Positions 1 to 13,300 of a stretch of 64,000 bases of DNA are shown one piece after another; the stretch's first letter is position 1; each line of letters starts with the position of its first letter. This DNA is from Hymenolepis diminuta (lineage: Eukaryota; Platyhelminthes; Cestoda; Cyclophyllidea; Hymenolepididae). The stretch is from NCBI GenBank assembly GCA_900708905.1, contig CAADRB010000016.1, positions 2,539,249 through 2,603,248 of the forward strand. The letters run 5' to 3'. The notes below the pieces were generated by a model that saw only the letters and a program-made list of their open reading frames with translations, ran no database searches and was not told where the DNA came from. Made by a program: the position numbers and the translations under genes.

Positions 1-1368
1 TCCTCGCTATGTTTTTGTCTCTCTTCTGCGTCCTCGTGCATTATTTATTTGAAATGGTCGTTGTTCTTAATATCGTGGCCTTTATTTATTTTCTGCCATT
101 ACATTCTTTACTCTTTCTCGTCTTCTGTGATAAGAATATCCTCTTCCTATGTATCAAATACTGATGACTTTTCTGTATGGTTTAAAACAATGAAATGGGT
201 AGCTCATTAACTTCGTTTACGAGTTTCCCAGAGAGGGCAAGAGGTTCTTCCGGATATTGTTTGTAAAACCAGAAGATACTGCTATCATGGGATGGTGGAC
301 GGGGGCCACATTGAGGAAATAAGTCAGTACTAGAGGAGTTTGGAGGTGATGGGCATCTGTATGGGTATCTATGAGCAATTCCGAATCCTTATGTGGTATC
401 CTGCTGTCAATACGTTAACGTTCCCCACAGCTAGGTGTTAAGTGACATCTGTTATCTATAACAGGCACTAAAATAAAGAAAGTGGAAGTAAAAACTACTT
501 TTGATATTCTTGACGTTCTTCATTCACTTATTAAAGAACTTGTTACAGTTCTTGACTGATCATTTAACTAGGGGTCATTCCGGAATTGGATATAGGGTCC
601 ATGAAGTGAACTTAATGCATCAAAAATGCATTTAATAACGGCAAGGCACTGTGAACTTGTGACCGGTACTTTCGGTACGTATGAATGTGGGCGAGGATTA
701 TACAGTTCTCTTATCACGGGATTTAACATGACGAAAAATAGTGTAAACCAATAGGAAGACTGAACAAACCATAGCCACCCGAATAAAGATGAATCAAAAG
801 CAAATAAGAGTATTTCAAATACGAATAACTCATGATCACATGCATTCCATTAAGCAATTGTATAAACCAACCTAAGACTATTCAATCATTCAGTGGTGAA
901 TTTTTACGGTGATATCTGAAGCACCATATGTATCTTGAAAACGGTGCAAGAAAAATATATTTAACTAATATATATCTAAAAAATATATATATATCTAAGC
1001 ATAATTAGATAAACGTAGAACGAAAAGTGGTTATATAGAATAAAAATTTTTTAATGGGATAAATCACAAAACGCGAGGCTATAGTGAAAATTTAAGCAGA
1101 TGAACATGTAAAAGCTAATAAAGAATCAATGCCGGTCAGTACAGATTATAGTTACGTAAATTAAAATCAAATTTTTAATAATTTTCATTGCATTATTTTA
1201 AAAATATTTTGCATTTTCTAGGTAGTTATTTTAATTATGCTTACATATGTTGAAAGATTGTTTATAATGAGTGAATATGGGGCGCATTGTTTAGTTTTCC
1301 TTGCTGAACTGGTTTTGCAGTATATTTTGTATATTCATATTTCTGAAGGTTAAATCAAATACAATAGT
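1..1368. other. Upstream region of the JIP scaffold gene, no gene seen
   Basis: No convincing coding exon, RNA gene or element is visible here. The stretch is AT-rich, with TA-rich runs around 950-1000. A splice-acceptor-like site (ggttttgcag) ends at 1320, 48 nt before the start codon of the JIP gene. It could be the acceptor of a 5' UTR intron or of spliced-leader trans-splicing, which is common in flatworms; the preceding pyrimidine tract is weak, so this is only a suggestion. Confidence 0.4.
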
Positions 1369-4300
1369 ATGGCAGACAGTAATCAATATCCGGACATAGA
1401 GTTGGATAGCACATGTTTCAGTAGTGAGGGCAATGATGGCATCATCAGCCTCTCTAAAATTATGTATGAAGAATTGGAGAAGTTAATAGAAAAGTACGGC
1501 AAAGACTCCTTTCATCAATTAGTTAAAATTGTTGAAAATACTTTCGAATCCTTGTTGAAATCTCACAAATTGAGAGGTGAAATTCTTTGCGAACTAGAGG
1601 ATCTCAAGCATGATCATGCAATGCTTCAATCTAAATACCAAATAGAACGGAATGAAATGAAGGCCTTCAAAGAGGTATGTAGTGGGTGCTGATTCTAATA
1701 ATTATGGTCTTCTTAGCGTGCCTTTGAGTTAGATGACTCCCTACAAGAGAAGGTAAAGGAGATCGAAAGTCTGAAATCTAAGCTCTCTTCAACAGAGAAG
1801 ATCTATGAAATGAAGATGAAGAACTTGAGAGACCATAGTGAATTTTCATAAAATAATTTTAATTGAATTCCACAGCTATTAGATTAGAGGATCTGGAGAA
1901 AACTCATCAAACAAACTATGCAAGTCTTCAATTACGTTACAAGAGTCTACTTGCTGCTCATATGGAACTTTCTGATCGGCTCCGAATGTCGAATGAGGTA
2001 GCCGCATTGAAATATGTAAACGATGGAGAGGAGGAAGGGAACAATATCCCAACAACGTCTACGCGGAGTAAATTTCGTCACCTTTCTGCAGATTTGGAAC
2101 CCACTTCATCTACTAGTGTTGTGACTAACCCACTAATGCTTGTTTCTCACAAGGGTGATTCACCCTATGAATGGGGTAATTGCCCCGCTTTTTATTTTGT
2201 TGCGCCAATGCGTGTGCCTTAGTTTAGTCCCTTATTAATCCATCTATCTTCTCCCCTTTATTGTCGCATTTCCCACCTAGGCGTTCAACGTCGGTTACAG
2301 GATAATTCTTTTGGGGAAATCGCATTGGATGCTGATGGTTCGCCCTTTTCGAGGTAAGTCTATGATTGTTTATTGACCAGAAATTCTTACACTTTATAAA
2401 CCTTTTATTATGTCCTCGTAGATTATATTAAAACTCCTAAGCCCATTTAGAAAAATTTTTTTCAACATTCGTCTTGGATATCCTCTCTGTTTACTAACCA
2501 TTCCCTGACCTCAGATGAGCATGTTAACCGCTGCGTTAAAATGTTTTAGACGGTTAAAATTTGAGCTGTTAATATATAGAACATGGTTATTTATGATTAA
2601 CCTAAAATAATTACGTAGGTTGATCCTACTAGTTCCGATCTGATTAATTAGTTAGAAGCTCATGGAGAGTGTAGACATTCCTTTTGTATATTATACAACA
2701 AATTTACATGTTTCATTTAGTTAATGTAATTTATTTGTGAATTTGAAGATGTTTATTTATTCCGTCAACCCTATCCTCCCCTAAATGCAAGTTAGAACGT
2801 GCGCTTTGTCCTACCTAAACCTGCTTCTTTTCCCTCCTTTGTTAATAAACTAACCGTTAAAATCATTTCAAATGCCCATCCCCGAAAAAGCAGTTCATAT
2901 TTTACTATCCCAGTAAGATATATTTCTAGTTACTCTCCCCCCTTTGATTTGGAGTCAAGCCCTTTTACATGTCTCCGAAGAATTAAAATGTGGCCTTTTT
3001 CTGAGCCTGTTAAAGGGAGGCAAATTGTCATCAATCTGTTCTTCCCGAAATGAGAAACTCGTATTCTTCAACCAGTTTTAACCATTCACTCTATGTTCGC
3101 CAGCCAGATTCGAATCTATGACCTCTGTCCTTGCACATGTGATTCCTTCTCCTTTATCGCATGCAAGTCAATTGTCAGCTTAAAAGCTAGTGGCAGAAAT
3201 GTTTGATGCAACTATCGAGATCAAAATTTCAGTATCACTTTCGTGTTTTTTTCTTCTATGAGGAGGAAGTTTCAGGATTTTCAAATCTTATCTGTGTTTT
3301 TGTTTGAACCCAATAGGATTACTTTAGGAGTTTAGAAGTATCTCTAACCGAAACTTTGGATCTTTCTAAAGTCTAACAGGATCCATCAAACTTTCCTGAT
3401 TCAGAAAACTGAGAGTTAAGTGGATAACAAGGACAATTAGACATCCATAACAAAATGCAAGGCGAACATAGAAATTGCGAATTAGAAAAGAAAGTATTAA
3501 GCATCAGCACAGCGTATGTTAAGCAGGTTGAGTTTTGGTGGATTAAGTGGAGTCGACCGTTTTGCAGTCAATAAAAAATTATCATCGGGCAATTAAGATT
3601 TTGCAGACGGTCGAGTCAAAATGTGCGCTTTGTAGAGTGTAAAGTGGCATTAACTCGACGGTAAAGCTACGTTTGGAGTCAGCGGATTAGGTTTGATATC
3701 CTCTCATAAAACTACTGATCTTCTTTAAGTTAACAGGTAACAAAAGCCTTTCTCGATTGAAAAGACCAAGAGTTGGGTTGGGAAAATGTGTATTCTACAA
3801 TTGAAAATGAATGGAGGGGGGAGGTACGGAAATAGTTGAGAGGAAAAGGGAGTAATCATTACTCCCTTGGTCCGGATTGTGAGGAGCAGCCAAAATGAGG
3901 TAAGATAAGGTATTCTTTGTTCACTGATGAGCAGTTGATGGTTAGGGCAAGAGTACGAGTCAGTGGACGTGCAATACCTTGATTGACTGAGCCAGAATTC
4001 CATTTAAACTGAAGCTTAAAGTCAACTGTTTTTTCCTATTGGTCTTGCTCCATGTTATCACTTTCATATAGGAAATCCAGATGTCATAACTTCTTGTGCT
4101 TTGGTAGCCGTCCTTTTTTGACATGTCCATTTTAGGGACGAAGGAATCTTCTAGTTGGTAGGTTATACTTGGATTTTTGGTGATGGATCATCTCAATTGC
4201 ATTTTCAAAGAATCAGAGACACCGAAAGTTCAAATTTATAATTTCTCTTTCCTCCACGGACTCCAGTTCGTTAACGGAAAGAATAAAATTCCTTGCATAG

Positions 4301-7300
4301 TTTTTCATGTCTCCCTCCCCTCCCCCCTTTATCATTACATAAGGTCTAAAAGCTCCCCAAGCTAACTAATGATCACAGCTAGATATCTGTAAAATATTAA
4401 AAGAAACATTAAAGAAATTGTTATCAACATTTGGAAACTTGCATTCTACAGCCTCTCTCATTGGCCAGAATTTACGAATGCGGTTGGCTATCTACATTAC
4501 TGGATATGCACTGATGAGCATCGATTTCATAACCTTTGATTCTACGAACTTCTTAAGACTGACTTCAAATGTACTTTTCTAGACTTTCAGTCGATGAGAA
4601 TTGTGAGGATGTGTCCAATTCTGAGGATAAGAGTGAAAGTGGCGACCTTGGAGGATGTAAGCTTCCGTGTTTTCCTCTCTCTCTTTTTTTATTTAACTCA
4701 TTATACTTCATCACTTCTTCCCTTACAGATACTTCTCCCATTCCCTCCATGCAAACGGAAGGAAATGCCAATCAATTCGGTAAGTTTCTATAAATATTTC
4801 ATCTACGTATACGTGCCATTTTAGGTTATCGTAATAGTTAATGCGTTTCTTCTCTCTTCAGATACTATTAAAGAAATCAATAAACTCATAAATGACATTA
4901 ATGAAAAGGAAACTAGAATGTAAGTCCTTGTCATGATGGACACATTTAATTCTATCTCAATTTGCCTATTCATTTTAATAGTTAATTTACGTAGTAATCG
5001 TAATATTGGGAATTAAATTATGTCTTCTTCGCCTTAAGTGAACGCTGCTTATTGACCTCTCCTGTGTTGAGATCATGTAAGGTGATTAACGTCATGTTAA
5101 ATCATTTTACTTTCTCAGTCTTGGGAAGCGAAAACAGCGAATTGAAGTGGTTTGAACGGCTGTTCTAATTAATCAGTCGGTTAATAAACAGTGAATGTGG
5201 TGGACTGTGCGACGAATCATGAAATTTGAATTTTGGAACATGAATTATCCATAAAATAACTCGGATCTTTGATACCTCGACTTTACTCCTAACGTTTTTT
5301 CTATCCTCTTCCCCATTCATCATTTATATGACTTACCGTTAACCGATATCAGTTGCTCTTCCACAATGGAAAATTGTGAATACGCCGTCCTAATAGTAGA
5401 GCCATAGTTAATGCATGTGATTGCTCTGTTTACTGAGATATCTCTTTAGTTCTAGTTGTCCATCTATACTCGGGGATGTTGGAAGCAGGATCTGATTAAG
5501 GATAGCTTTATTTAATATTCACAGAAAGCCAAATAAAATTCACATTTCATTATTAGGCAGTCCCTTGTGGCTTAATGGGAAGTAGAGATTAAAAGCATGG
5601 CATCAAAAGGGTTTTGCAAGTTTTGGTCTTTGAAGTTTTTGCCGTACTTTTTTTACTCCTTGGGTGTAGTTCAGTGGCTTATTTTCTATTGTTCTAATGT
5701 CCAAATTCCTGAGCGATTTCATGTTTATTCGTTTGGGTGGTTGGTTGCTCAGTTCAGTTACGTTTTTTTCTAAAAGACAAATGATGGTCGCAGATTGATA
5801 ATGGTTAGCGTAGCATAAGTAAACAGATTTCCCTCGATGTAAACTGTAAATAATGTTGGCAAAAGAGGGTACAGATGATGTCGTTAGAATTCGCAACTCA
5901 ATTGCCATGTTAATGCCTGCAATTTGCACTTGTTATTAATTCTTCTATGTCAATGAATCATCTGTAGATTAAGATAATTACACGTCTGCAGATTCGTATC
6001 TTGAATCATATGCTTACTGAGAAATAACTTGAAGGGAAGGAAAAACAGAGATGCCTTGGACAAATGTGCACTTTTATTGATTTTATTTGGCGTTGGAAAA
6101 CGCTTTCCTAAGTGGGCTTGGAAATTATTGATACTATTCCAGAGAGAGTTCTAGACCTTGAATTTCTCTGAGTAGCTCCAAGGTGCTCTATCTCATCACT
6201 TCCCTTAACGGTCTTGATCTTGGTAACGCTCATGGAAATGTAATATATGAACAACCCTAAGGCAGGTGATTAGTTAACGCTTTATTAATAGACTGAAAAT
6301 CGACCCACGCACTGATGCAACTAAGTGCAACAGAGTGCACATGTAACCGAAATTGGACAGTCATAAATTAGCATCTTTTAATAACCTAATTAATTAGCAT
6401 AATTACCCTATCGTCTTTTCACCTTCTTCCTCTAGAAATGCACTTAATTTCGTCATAAATGATTTGGCAACTCGGCTAGAAGAGTTGGACATGTGAGTTG
6501 TTTCCTTTTGGATTTCCATCTTCCTATAACCGTTTTTCGGTAGTGCCGAACTTAACTGGCCATTTTTTTGTAGTGAAAAGGAGCAGTTAAAGGAGACCCT
6601 GAGTCAAATGCAGATTTGTCGTTCAAGTATGCAGTTGCGTATCAAACAAATGGAAGAGGAGAACGCTCGATTGAAGGCAGAATTGGCGGAGCTTAGGAAA
6701 ATTCAGGAGCAAATGGCTTTGGTACATTTTGCTCTCTCTACTCTTTTTGTAATTTGTAATATGAAGATTTTCGACTCGTCAACTTTGGACTTTGTTTGGT
6801 GACGCTCAAATTAGGAAGTCCAGCGAAACATTAACCGTCCTAAGTATCTATCTTAGTGAATACTTAGGCTGCCAGTAGATGTGGGTTACGGAATCAAGAA
6901 AACCCTACTTCATCTGAGCTTAAAATTCGTTGTGTTAGCCGCTTTTTTCATCCACAGGAAGTTGTTATATACAATCACTATTTTTAGCAGGTTCAGAGGT
7001 GCTCATCCTGCTAGATGGGATTTCAACAAACTTTCAGCCAGAATTTCATCTTCTCTCTAAAGACTTGCTCATAAATTTAATCTTTTTTTGTGGTTGTGGG
7101 GCAATTCTTCTCAAGGTGAAATTTTTTGTTATAATTGTAACATTCATTTTCTTCTCACTGATCAGTATTCTGAGCAGGATTTAATCACCTATTATAGGAT
7201 AGACAATTGTAGATAAACCGCGGATAAATATTTATGCTAGTTTTGCTCTTTAGGTTTTCGTGATATTTTGTTTTACAGCATCGTGGGCTAAACCTTTACC

Positions 7301-10300
7301 ATTCATCGGAGGGCTAAGTTTATAAAACCTGTTTTTATTCTGCCATGAGAAATAAATCACGAGTGAAGTGATGGCTGACCGAGAAATCTAATTTTCCAAA
7401 GAACTCTTTAGAAACAGTACTAGCAGAAAACGTATTCGAGTTTTGATCCCTGGCTATTCTGCAGACTATGTTCTGCAAATCTTCACTTTGATAATAGGAA
7501 AGAAGAAAGAAAGGGAGGGGGTAAGTCTGGTAAGCTGAGTTTATTGAGAGAAGACCAATAACCATGAGAGGGAAAGAGTGGATGCGTGTAACGGTAATAT
7601 GATAGTGAATGGGAATGCTAATAAGGGTGCAGATATGGTACGTGTGTATGGGGCTGTTTAAATCAGAAGATAGTCTGGAAATAAATGAATCTAGGTGTAC
7701 GAGTTGAGTCTTGGTGACAATCAGCCTGATTCAATCGATTAAGTTGACTAGACGTACTCGTATTCGTTGCTACGTCCATATAATTTAATCGCGAAGAAAG
7801 GCTATTTTATCAAAGTAAAATTAGATCAATTTGTGATCTAGGGAAGCACTACAAATCCACTGAGGAAGTTTATCAAGCAATATATCTCTGACTCACGTAT
7901 TTTTCATTATTATTTTAGAACGAGACGCTATTCTCTCGAAAACGCAACTTCACTCGTGAAGAGATGGCCAAAGTGCTGATGGATCGGATCCAATTACAAG
8001 AGGATTACGATGACCTTCGAGAGAAGTACTCTGCTATTAATTCAGAACGTCGTCGTCGCGGTGGTGATGATAAATCATTAGTAGAAAACAGTCCTTTCTT
8101 TCTTTTGTGAGTTCTCACTACTTTTATTGTCATTGTTTTTTTTCCTATACGGTTCTGTTTTTGAAATCCAGTTTTTGACAATCCTGGAGGTCTTACTTTC
8201 ACTTTGAAGACTGTTTTGCCTAAAGTGTGAATTTATTATGTTTAAGTGTAACTTTGAGATTTTTTACTCAAGGCATTTTTAGCTCTTGGCCGGAAACATC
8301 ACTCTTTTCAACACTTAATTACCCATCCCATCTGCTGGCTGTTATTTTGATTATTGTTACATGACATAATGCACTTCACAGCATGGCAAGAATGTGTACA
8401 ATTTTTCAATATGTGAAAACAATTGATATTGGTTTACTATAAATTCAAGAAATTTTAAAGGAGAGGGAATCGAAACCAAAGACTAGTTATTGGAGCAAAA
8501 TATTCCCCTGTTCAATTTCTTTATATTTTAGGAACTTGTAGTATTGATTTCCCTAAATAAACTACCCAAGCTCGTTTAGCAAGGCGCTAATAACTCAAAT
8601 GAGAAAATCGCTTTCTAGGTGGACTAGAATTAACCATGCGATTGGCCATATATGTTTATCTTCTGATTCATCACGGTGAACACTGCGTCACTTCAAATTT
8701 TTTCGCAAAATTTCGTTTCTTTAGCTTTATCATCGCGTGGGCACATTCATTCGATGAAAATCTTACCCTGGAGTTTGTTATTCACCTCACATATGGTTTC
8801 TGAAGTATAGGATCTGTCCTAAAGTTATCGAGGTCTTTATCTGCTACCATTGTTCGTTTTATTTTCCGTTTGCTCGTGAAAAATGATTTATATTCATGAT
8901 TTTGGTCGTTCTCCTATCCTCTGTGGTTGTTCATGATTAGAGACCTTTAATTTTTTATCCCCCATTTAAACTCAAGCTGTCACCATACGCAAGATCTTTA
9001 TCTGCTTTTTCGAATTCTTATCATCTGTCCTAACAGCAAATGGTTTCATGCCGCCTAATCTCTTATTATCCCTGAAATCTCAACCAAAACCTTTTCCAAA
9101 CACTTCAAGCGAAGCGTTATTAATACTAGGGAGTAGTTATTCCGCAAATTCGTATTCATCTACCCTTCTTGTTAAGTCGATTAGCCGTCCACATCAATAA
9201 ATGTATAACAATGAGCATCAATCTTGTTACTTGACTTGACAGACGGCCACGTTAACCACTGCATTACCAGTGCGACTACATTAAGATATTTTGTGTTATC
9301 AACGTCGTTTTGGAGAATAATTCCTTTATTTTTTGCTATTTTTTAATAATTATTTGAGTATATGTTTATGCCGCAATTTGTTTTTCAATAGGAGAGGCAT
9401 AGAGATTCACACTACTTTAGCGTCCAAAATCATAAGGTGATTAACAATATTTATTCCTTAATGTTCTCAAAGCTTTCATTTACTTGTTTACGTGTTTGTT
9501 TACTTGACTGCCTTATGTCACAAAGTTGCGTGTGAGATACTGATTTATTTGACTTCGAGATCGTTATGCCACTCTTCTTTAGTGTTGCTCATAATCAAAT
9601 GCCTTTAATTTGACCTAATTTCCGCTTAAACGCGAGTAACCTTAGTTACCATCCATATTTTCTTTCATTTTTAGCTTCTCACGGCTTCTCAAACGTCAGC
9701 CACGGACACCACCGCCCCGAGTCTCCTTTGATACAACCACTTCTGGAATTTCGATGGATTTCAGTGGAACTCGCCTGTTTGATGCTGGTACTGCAAATTC
9801 TGCCAGCAATAGACGAATGTAAGTCATTGTTGTTTTTTGAGCTATCGAATGGGCTTATTTTATAGAAGATTGAATAGTTGTTGAAATATATTGCGAAAGA
9901 AGACGTAGTTTCCTCATCTTAAGCCTGTCGAATGTCTCCTGAAAGCAATGTCTTACAGAATGGGTAATCTTAAAAAGTTTTCTTTTAGAAACATCTCATA
10001 GATCATTCAAGTTAATACGAAAGGGCTTAAAAGTTTGTAAGATGTACGAAAGATTGGAATAGGAACCAAGAAGTCTTACAGTGTACATAAGGTGAGAGGA
10101 ATTGATTGCGATGTCTACAATCCTTTGGCTCAGGAGGAAACGTGAAGATGATTATACCTGATCTAGCCAATAGCCATTTATTTCATTTTTTGCTGCTTTG
10201 TATGAGCATAAGTGCCCCATAATTGCATAATTTATTTCACTTTGAAAAAAAGTATTATCTCTTGTATTCATTTAAACTCCATTAATATCAAGGTAGGTTA

Positions 10301-13300
10301 TTTACTTGGCTACACGTAATAACTGTCCTTAATGCAAGAGTATAGAACCATTGAACTTGTGCTGTGAAATATTTTTACTGAAGTCTAATTTTATATTCTT
10401 TGTAATTATTATTATTATCTGTGGCATAGCTAAAAACTTTTACAAGTTTTAATCACATAAATAAGGAAGATAATAGACGAGTCCAATAAGGTATGACAGG
10501 GGGGAGGGAATGAAAAACGGTTAAGAAAGTCAGGCCATTACAAGTCATACGTTATTTGAATTCGGGAGCATCTAGTTGTCCATATTTTATGAAAGGGAGA
10601 ATTCACACTGTGATGTCTTAATGTTCAATTTTTATCATTTGATTCTCAGATTCATGAGTGAGATTATGTCCACTATATCCGGAGCTTTTTGACCGGTTGA
10701 TTTATATATGTAGTTGGTCAGACCACTTGATTTATTATTTTTTCTTAGAAATAACCCGTTTTACAAACCATTTCTAATTCTTTTAATATCAGAAGAAAGT
10801 GCCTACGTTTAACAGCTTGGATGAAGGCCTCCATCTAATCCGTATGGCTGTGATTGTTTGTAATACGCTATGATTTATAGCTAGTGTAAAACGGTTCATA
10901 TTAATCCCACTGTATTAAATTTTTTTACTTATAATTTTTTGTAGAAGTAATATAGATTCAGTAAGTGTCTCTTGTAGTCGTGATTGGTGGATTCCGGTTC
11001 CAATTATCGGAAAGTCCTGTGCTCCAGAACCTGTGGTAATGCAGAATACAGCCTCCCTTCGCAAGAGAAATTCAGCTGCGTCATCCCAACAGTGGTCATT
11101 TGGGGGAAATCTTTCACCTCCCTTACCTCAACATCTCTACCTTCGCCCTATTCCAGAAGCTCTTTCTCTTCAAATGCAGGTGAGATGGCAAGCATCTTAG
11201 TAAATGCATTCTATATAATTGTAGCTGTAAGTGTAAGCTTTTGCTAACTAACCACTTTGTAATATTAGTGGAGATCGAAGCCATCATCTGGTCTTTAAAA
11301 CTAGTGTAGTCGGAGATGTAAACTCACAGGCACATTTCCAAGACATCTTGGGTAGAGTTTCATCATAAAGCATCCTTGGGTGAGAAATCGGAATTCTGCC
11401 ACTTTTTGTTAGCCATGTGTAACTGACTTTGTCAGCTTTTTCGTTCACGGGCATATATTGTTGGACGTTAGACTTTTGACCTCCTATGTCGTAGATACGG
11501 AAATCGATTTTATTAGGTGCTTTTGCCATTTTAGACCAGTCGCACCAAATAATCTCTTGACGTCTTGATCGATTTATTTTAGCTGACTTTGTGAATGCTT
11601 TCCTTCTACTTTTCCTTAGTGCGTGATGACTCGAAATAAGTTTTAGTGCGAGTGACTTGTTGAAATTTGGCCGCGAGATTTTCCGTGGAATTTTGGTGAC
11701 CAATTCCTTCACAGTCATGGCTCTGTGAGAACGTATACTTCAGATTAGAAGTGTTTTGAAGAACTTGAAGTTCGTTACTTTCAAATACCCTTTATTGTAT
11801 TGTAGTTAAGTGCAGTTTTTTATAGGCCATGCTTGTGCTTTTCATTGATAATGTTGTGGCACTTTTTCTCTTTTTAAGCTCATCTGTTCGACATGCCTCT
11901 ATTCTGATGTTGGTGGTCTGCTTCCCTCAGGTGGGTTGATGGCTGGCCGAAGCACCTTCTTTGATCTTTCTGCAGCTGATCGCAAATCTTCCACTTATTC
12001 TACCTCGGATTGCGAAGTAAGTACTTTTCGTAGTTTGTATCTGTCTGATTTAATAATAATTTTAAATTTTCATTTGATTCGTGTGGCTATGTCGATAGGT
12101 GGGAGTTATATAGGCAACAAGAAATCAGATTTTACAGTTTCGAACCCTCCCCTACTCCCCTCTTCGGGGTGCAGTTACTGAAATGGTTATTCTAATTGAC
12201 TAATAGCGATGCAAATGAGGACGGTGTATTCCAGATCGATAAGTATGATATATAACTAGTCTGTATTAAGTAAACCAAGAGTCTGAAACGCTATATTTTA
12301 ATTGGGTCAGTAACTAGCGTGTTTGGGAGGTTTAGAGAGAAGATAATGAAAAAGGGGGGGAGGCACATATTGACAGATAATTCGGTAGTCGAACTTTGAC
12401 GCAGACAGGTAGGGTCAAATATCGCTATAAAAAATTGCGCCCCTTTCGAGATGGTCGTTTATTTGTCATCGAAACAGTGCACAGCAGGTGGGTGTATTCT
12501 GCTTGTAAAATATTTTTAGCAGCGGGAAGTTTACAGATCTTGCGTCTTGGTATGTAGAACAGAGTTTGACTAAGCTATCATCTCCCTTCCAACCTTTTAC
12601 CTCGTTACTCGAAATATGTTTTGATATAAGAGACCCGTTGAAAATTGTCGCAGTTAGAGTAATAACTAACGGCTAACAACTAACAACTAATGGCATCAAC
12701 AACATTTACTAATTTATAACCGTTTGAGTAAGGTCTAACGGCAATTGTGGAGCAGAACGCCAAGAATTGATTAGACCAAAATTCATTGAATGAACCGCAA
12801 TAAGAGATTTAAGAGAGAACGAAAGCGGCGTAGGAATGTGTGACAAGCGTTGTCTGCGTTTGTGTGTGGGTATAGAAAAGCAGTTTATATGAGTCACTTG
12901 GGCATGGACGGGTGAGAACATGAACCCCCTTGCAACGCTTATTCAAGCATCAATTTCTTAGCTTATTCTGATAATTAAAATGAACCACTCGAGGACACAC
13001 GATGAATTATCCACAGGGAGCTTGAGGTTACAGTAGGGTCAACCACTTCAAGCACCACCGTAGGGCCGAGATAATTAGGTCTCAGTATTTAGTGTTGATA
13101 TAGATGAAATTTCGGAAACGCGTAGGGATTCATCCTTCAAACTTAGCCACTTCGGAGGCTGTATATTTCCCTTATACGAGCTAGGAAATGATTTGTATGA
13201 CTTTGGGATGTCATCAATACTAGTTCGTTACATGTGTTCTTTTTTACGTCTCAGGCAACTCGGTACTTGCTGATTACTTTGCCACAAACTGCTGAAAACT

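Noticed and set aside
3096..3180. Candidate tRNA gene because of an intact-looking GATTCGAATC box
   Set aside because: No acceptor stem, anticodon arm or consistent A box could be placed; it fits a SINE fragment better.
5603..5929. 108-codon open frame on the minus strand in JIP intron 7
   Set aside because: No recognised motif, no matching splice or poly(A) signals, and low-complexity AT-rich composition; probably chance.
9392..9436. Possible 45-nt exon between JIP exons 10 and 11 (acceptor caatag, donor GTGATT, phase-compatible)
   Set aside because: Joining exon 10 directly to exon 11 gives the conserved FFSRL motif; inserting this exon breaks it. It could at most be an alternative exon.
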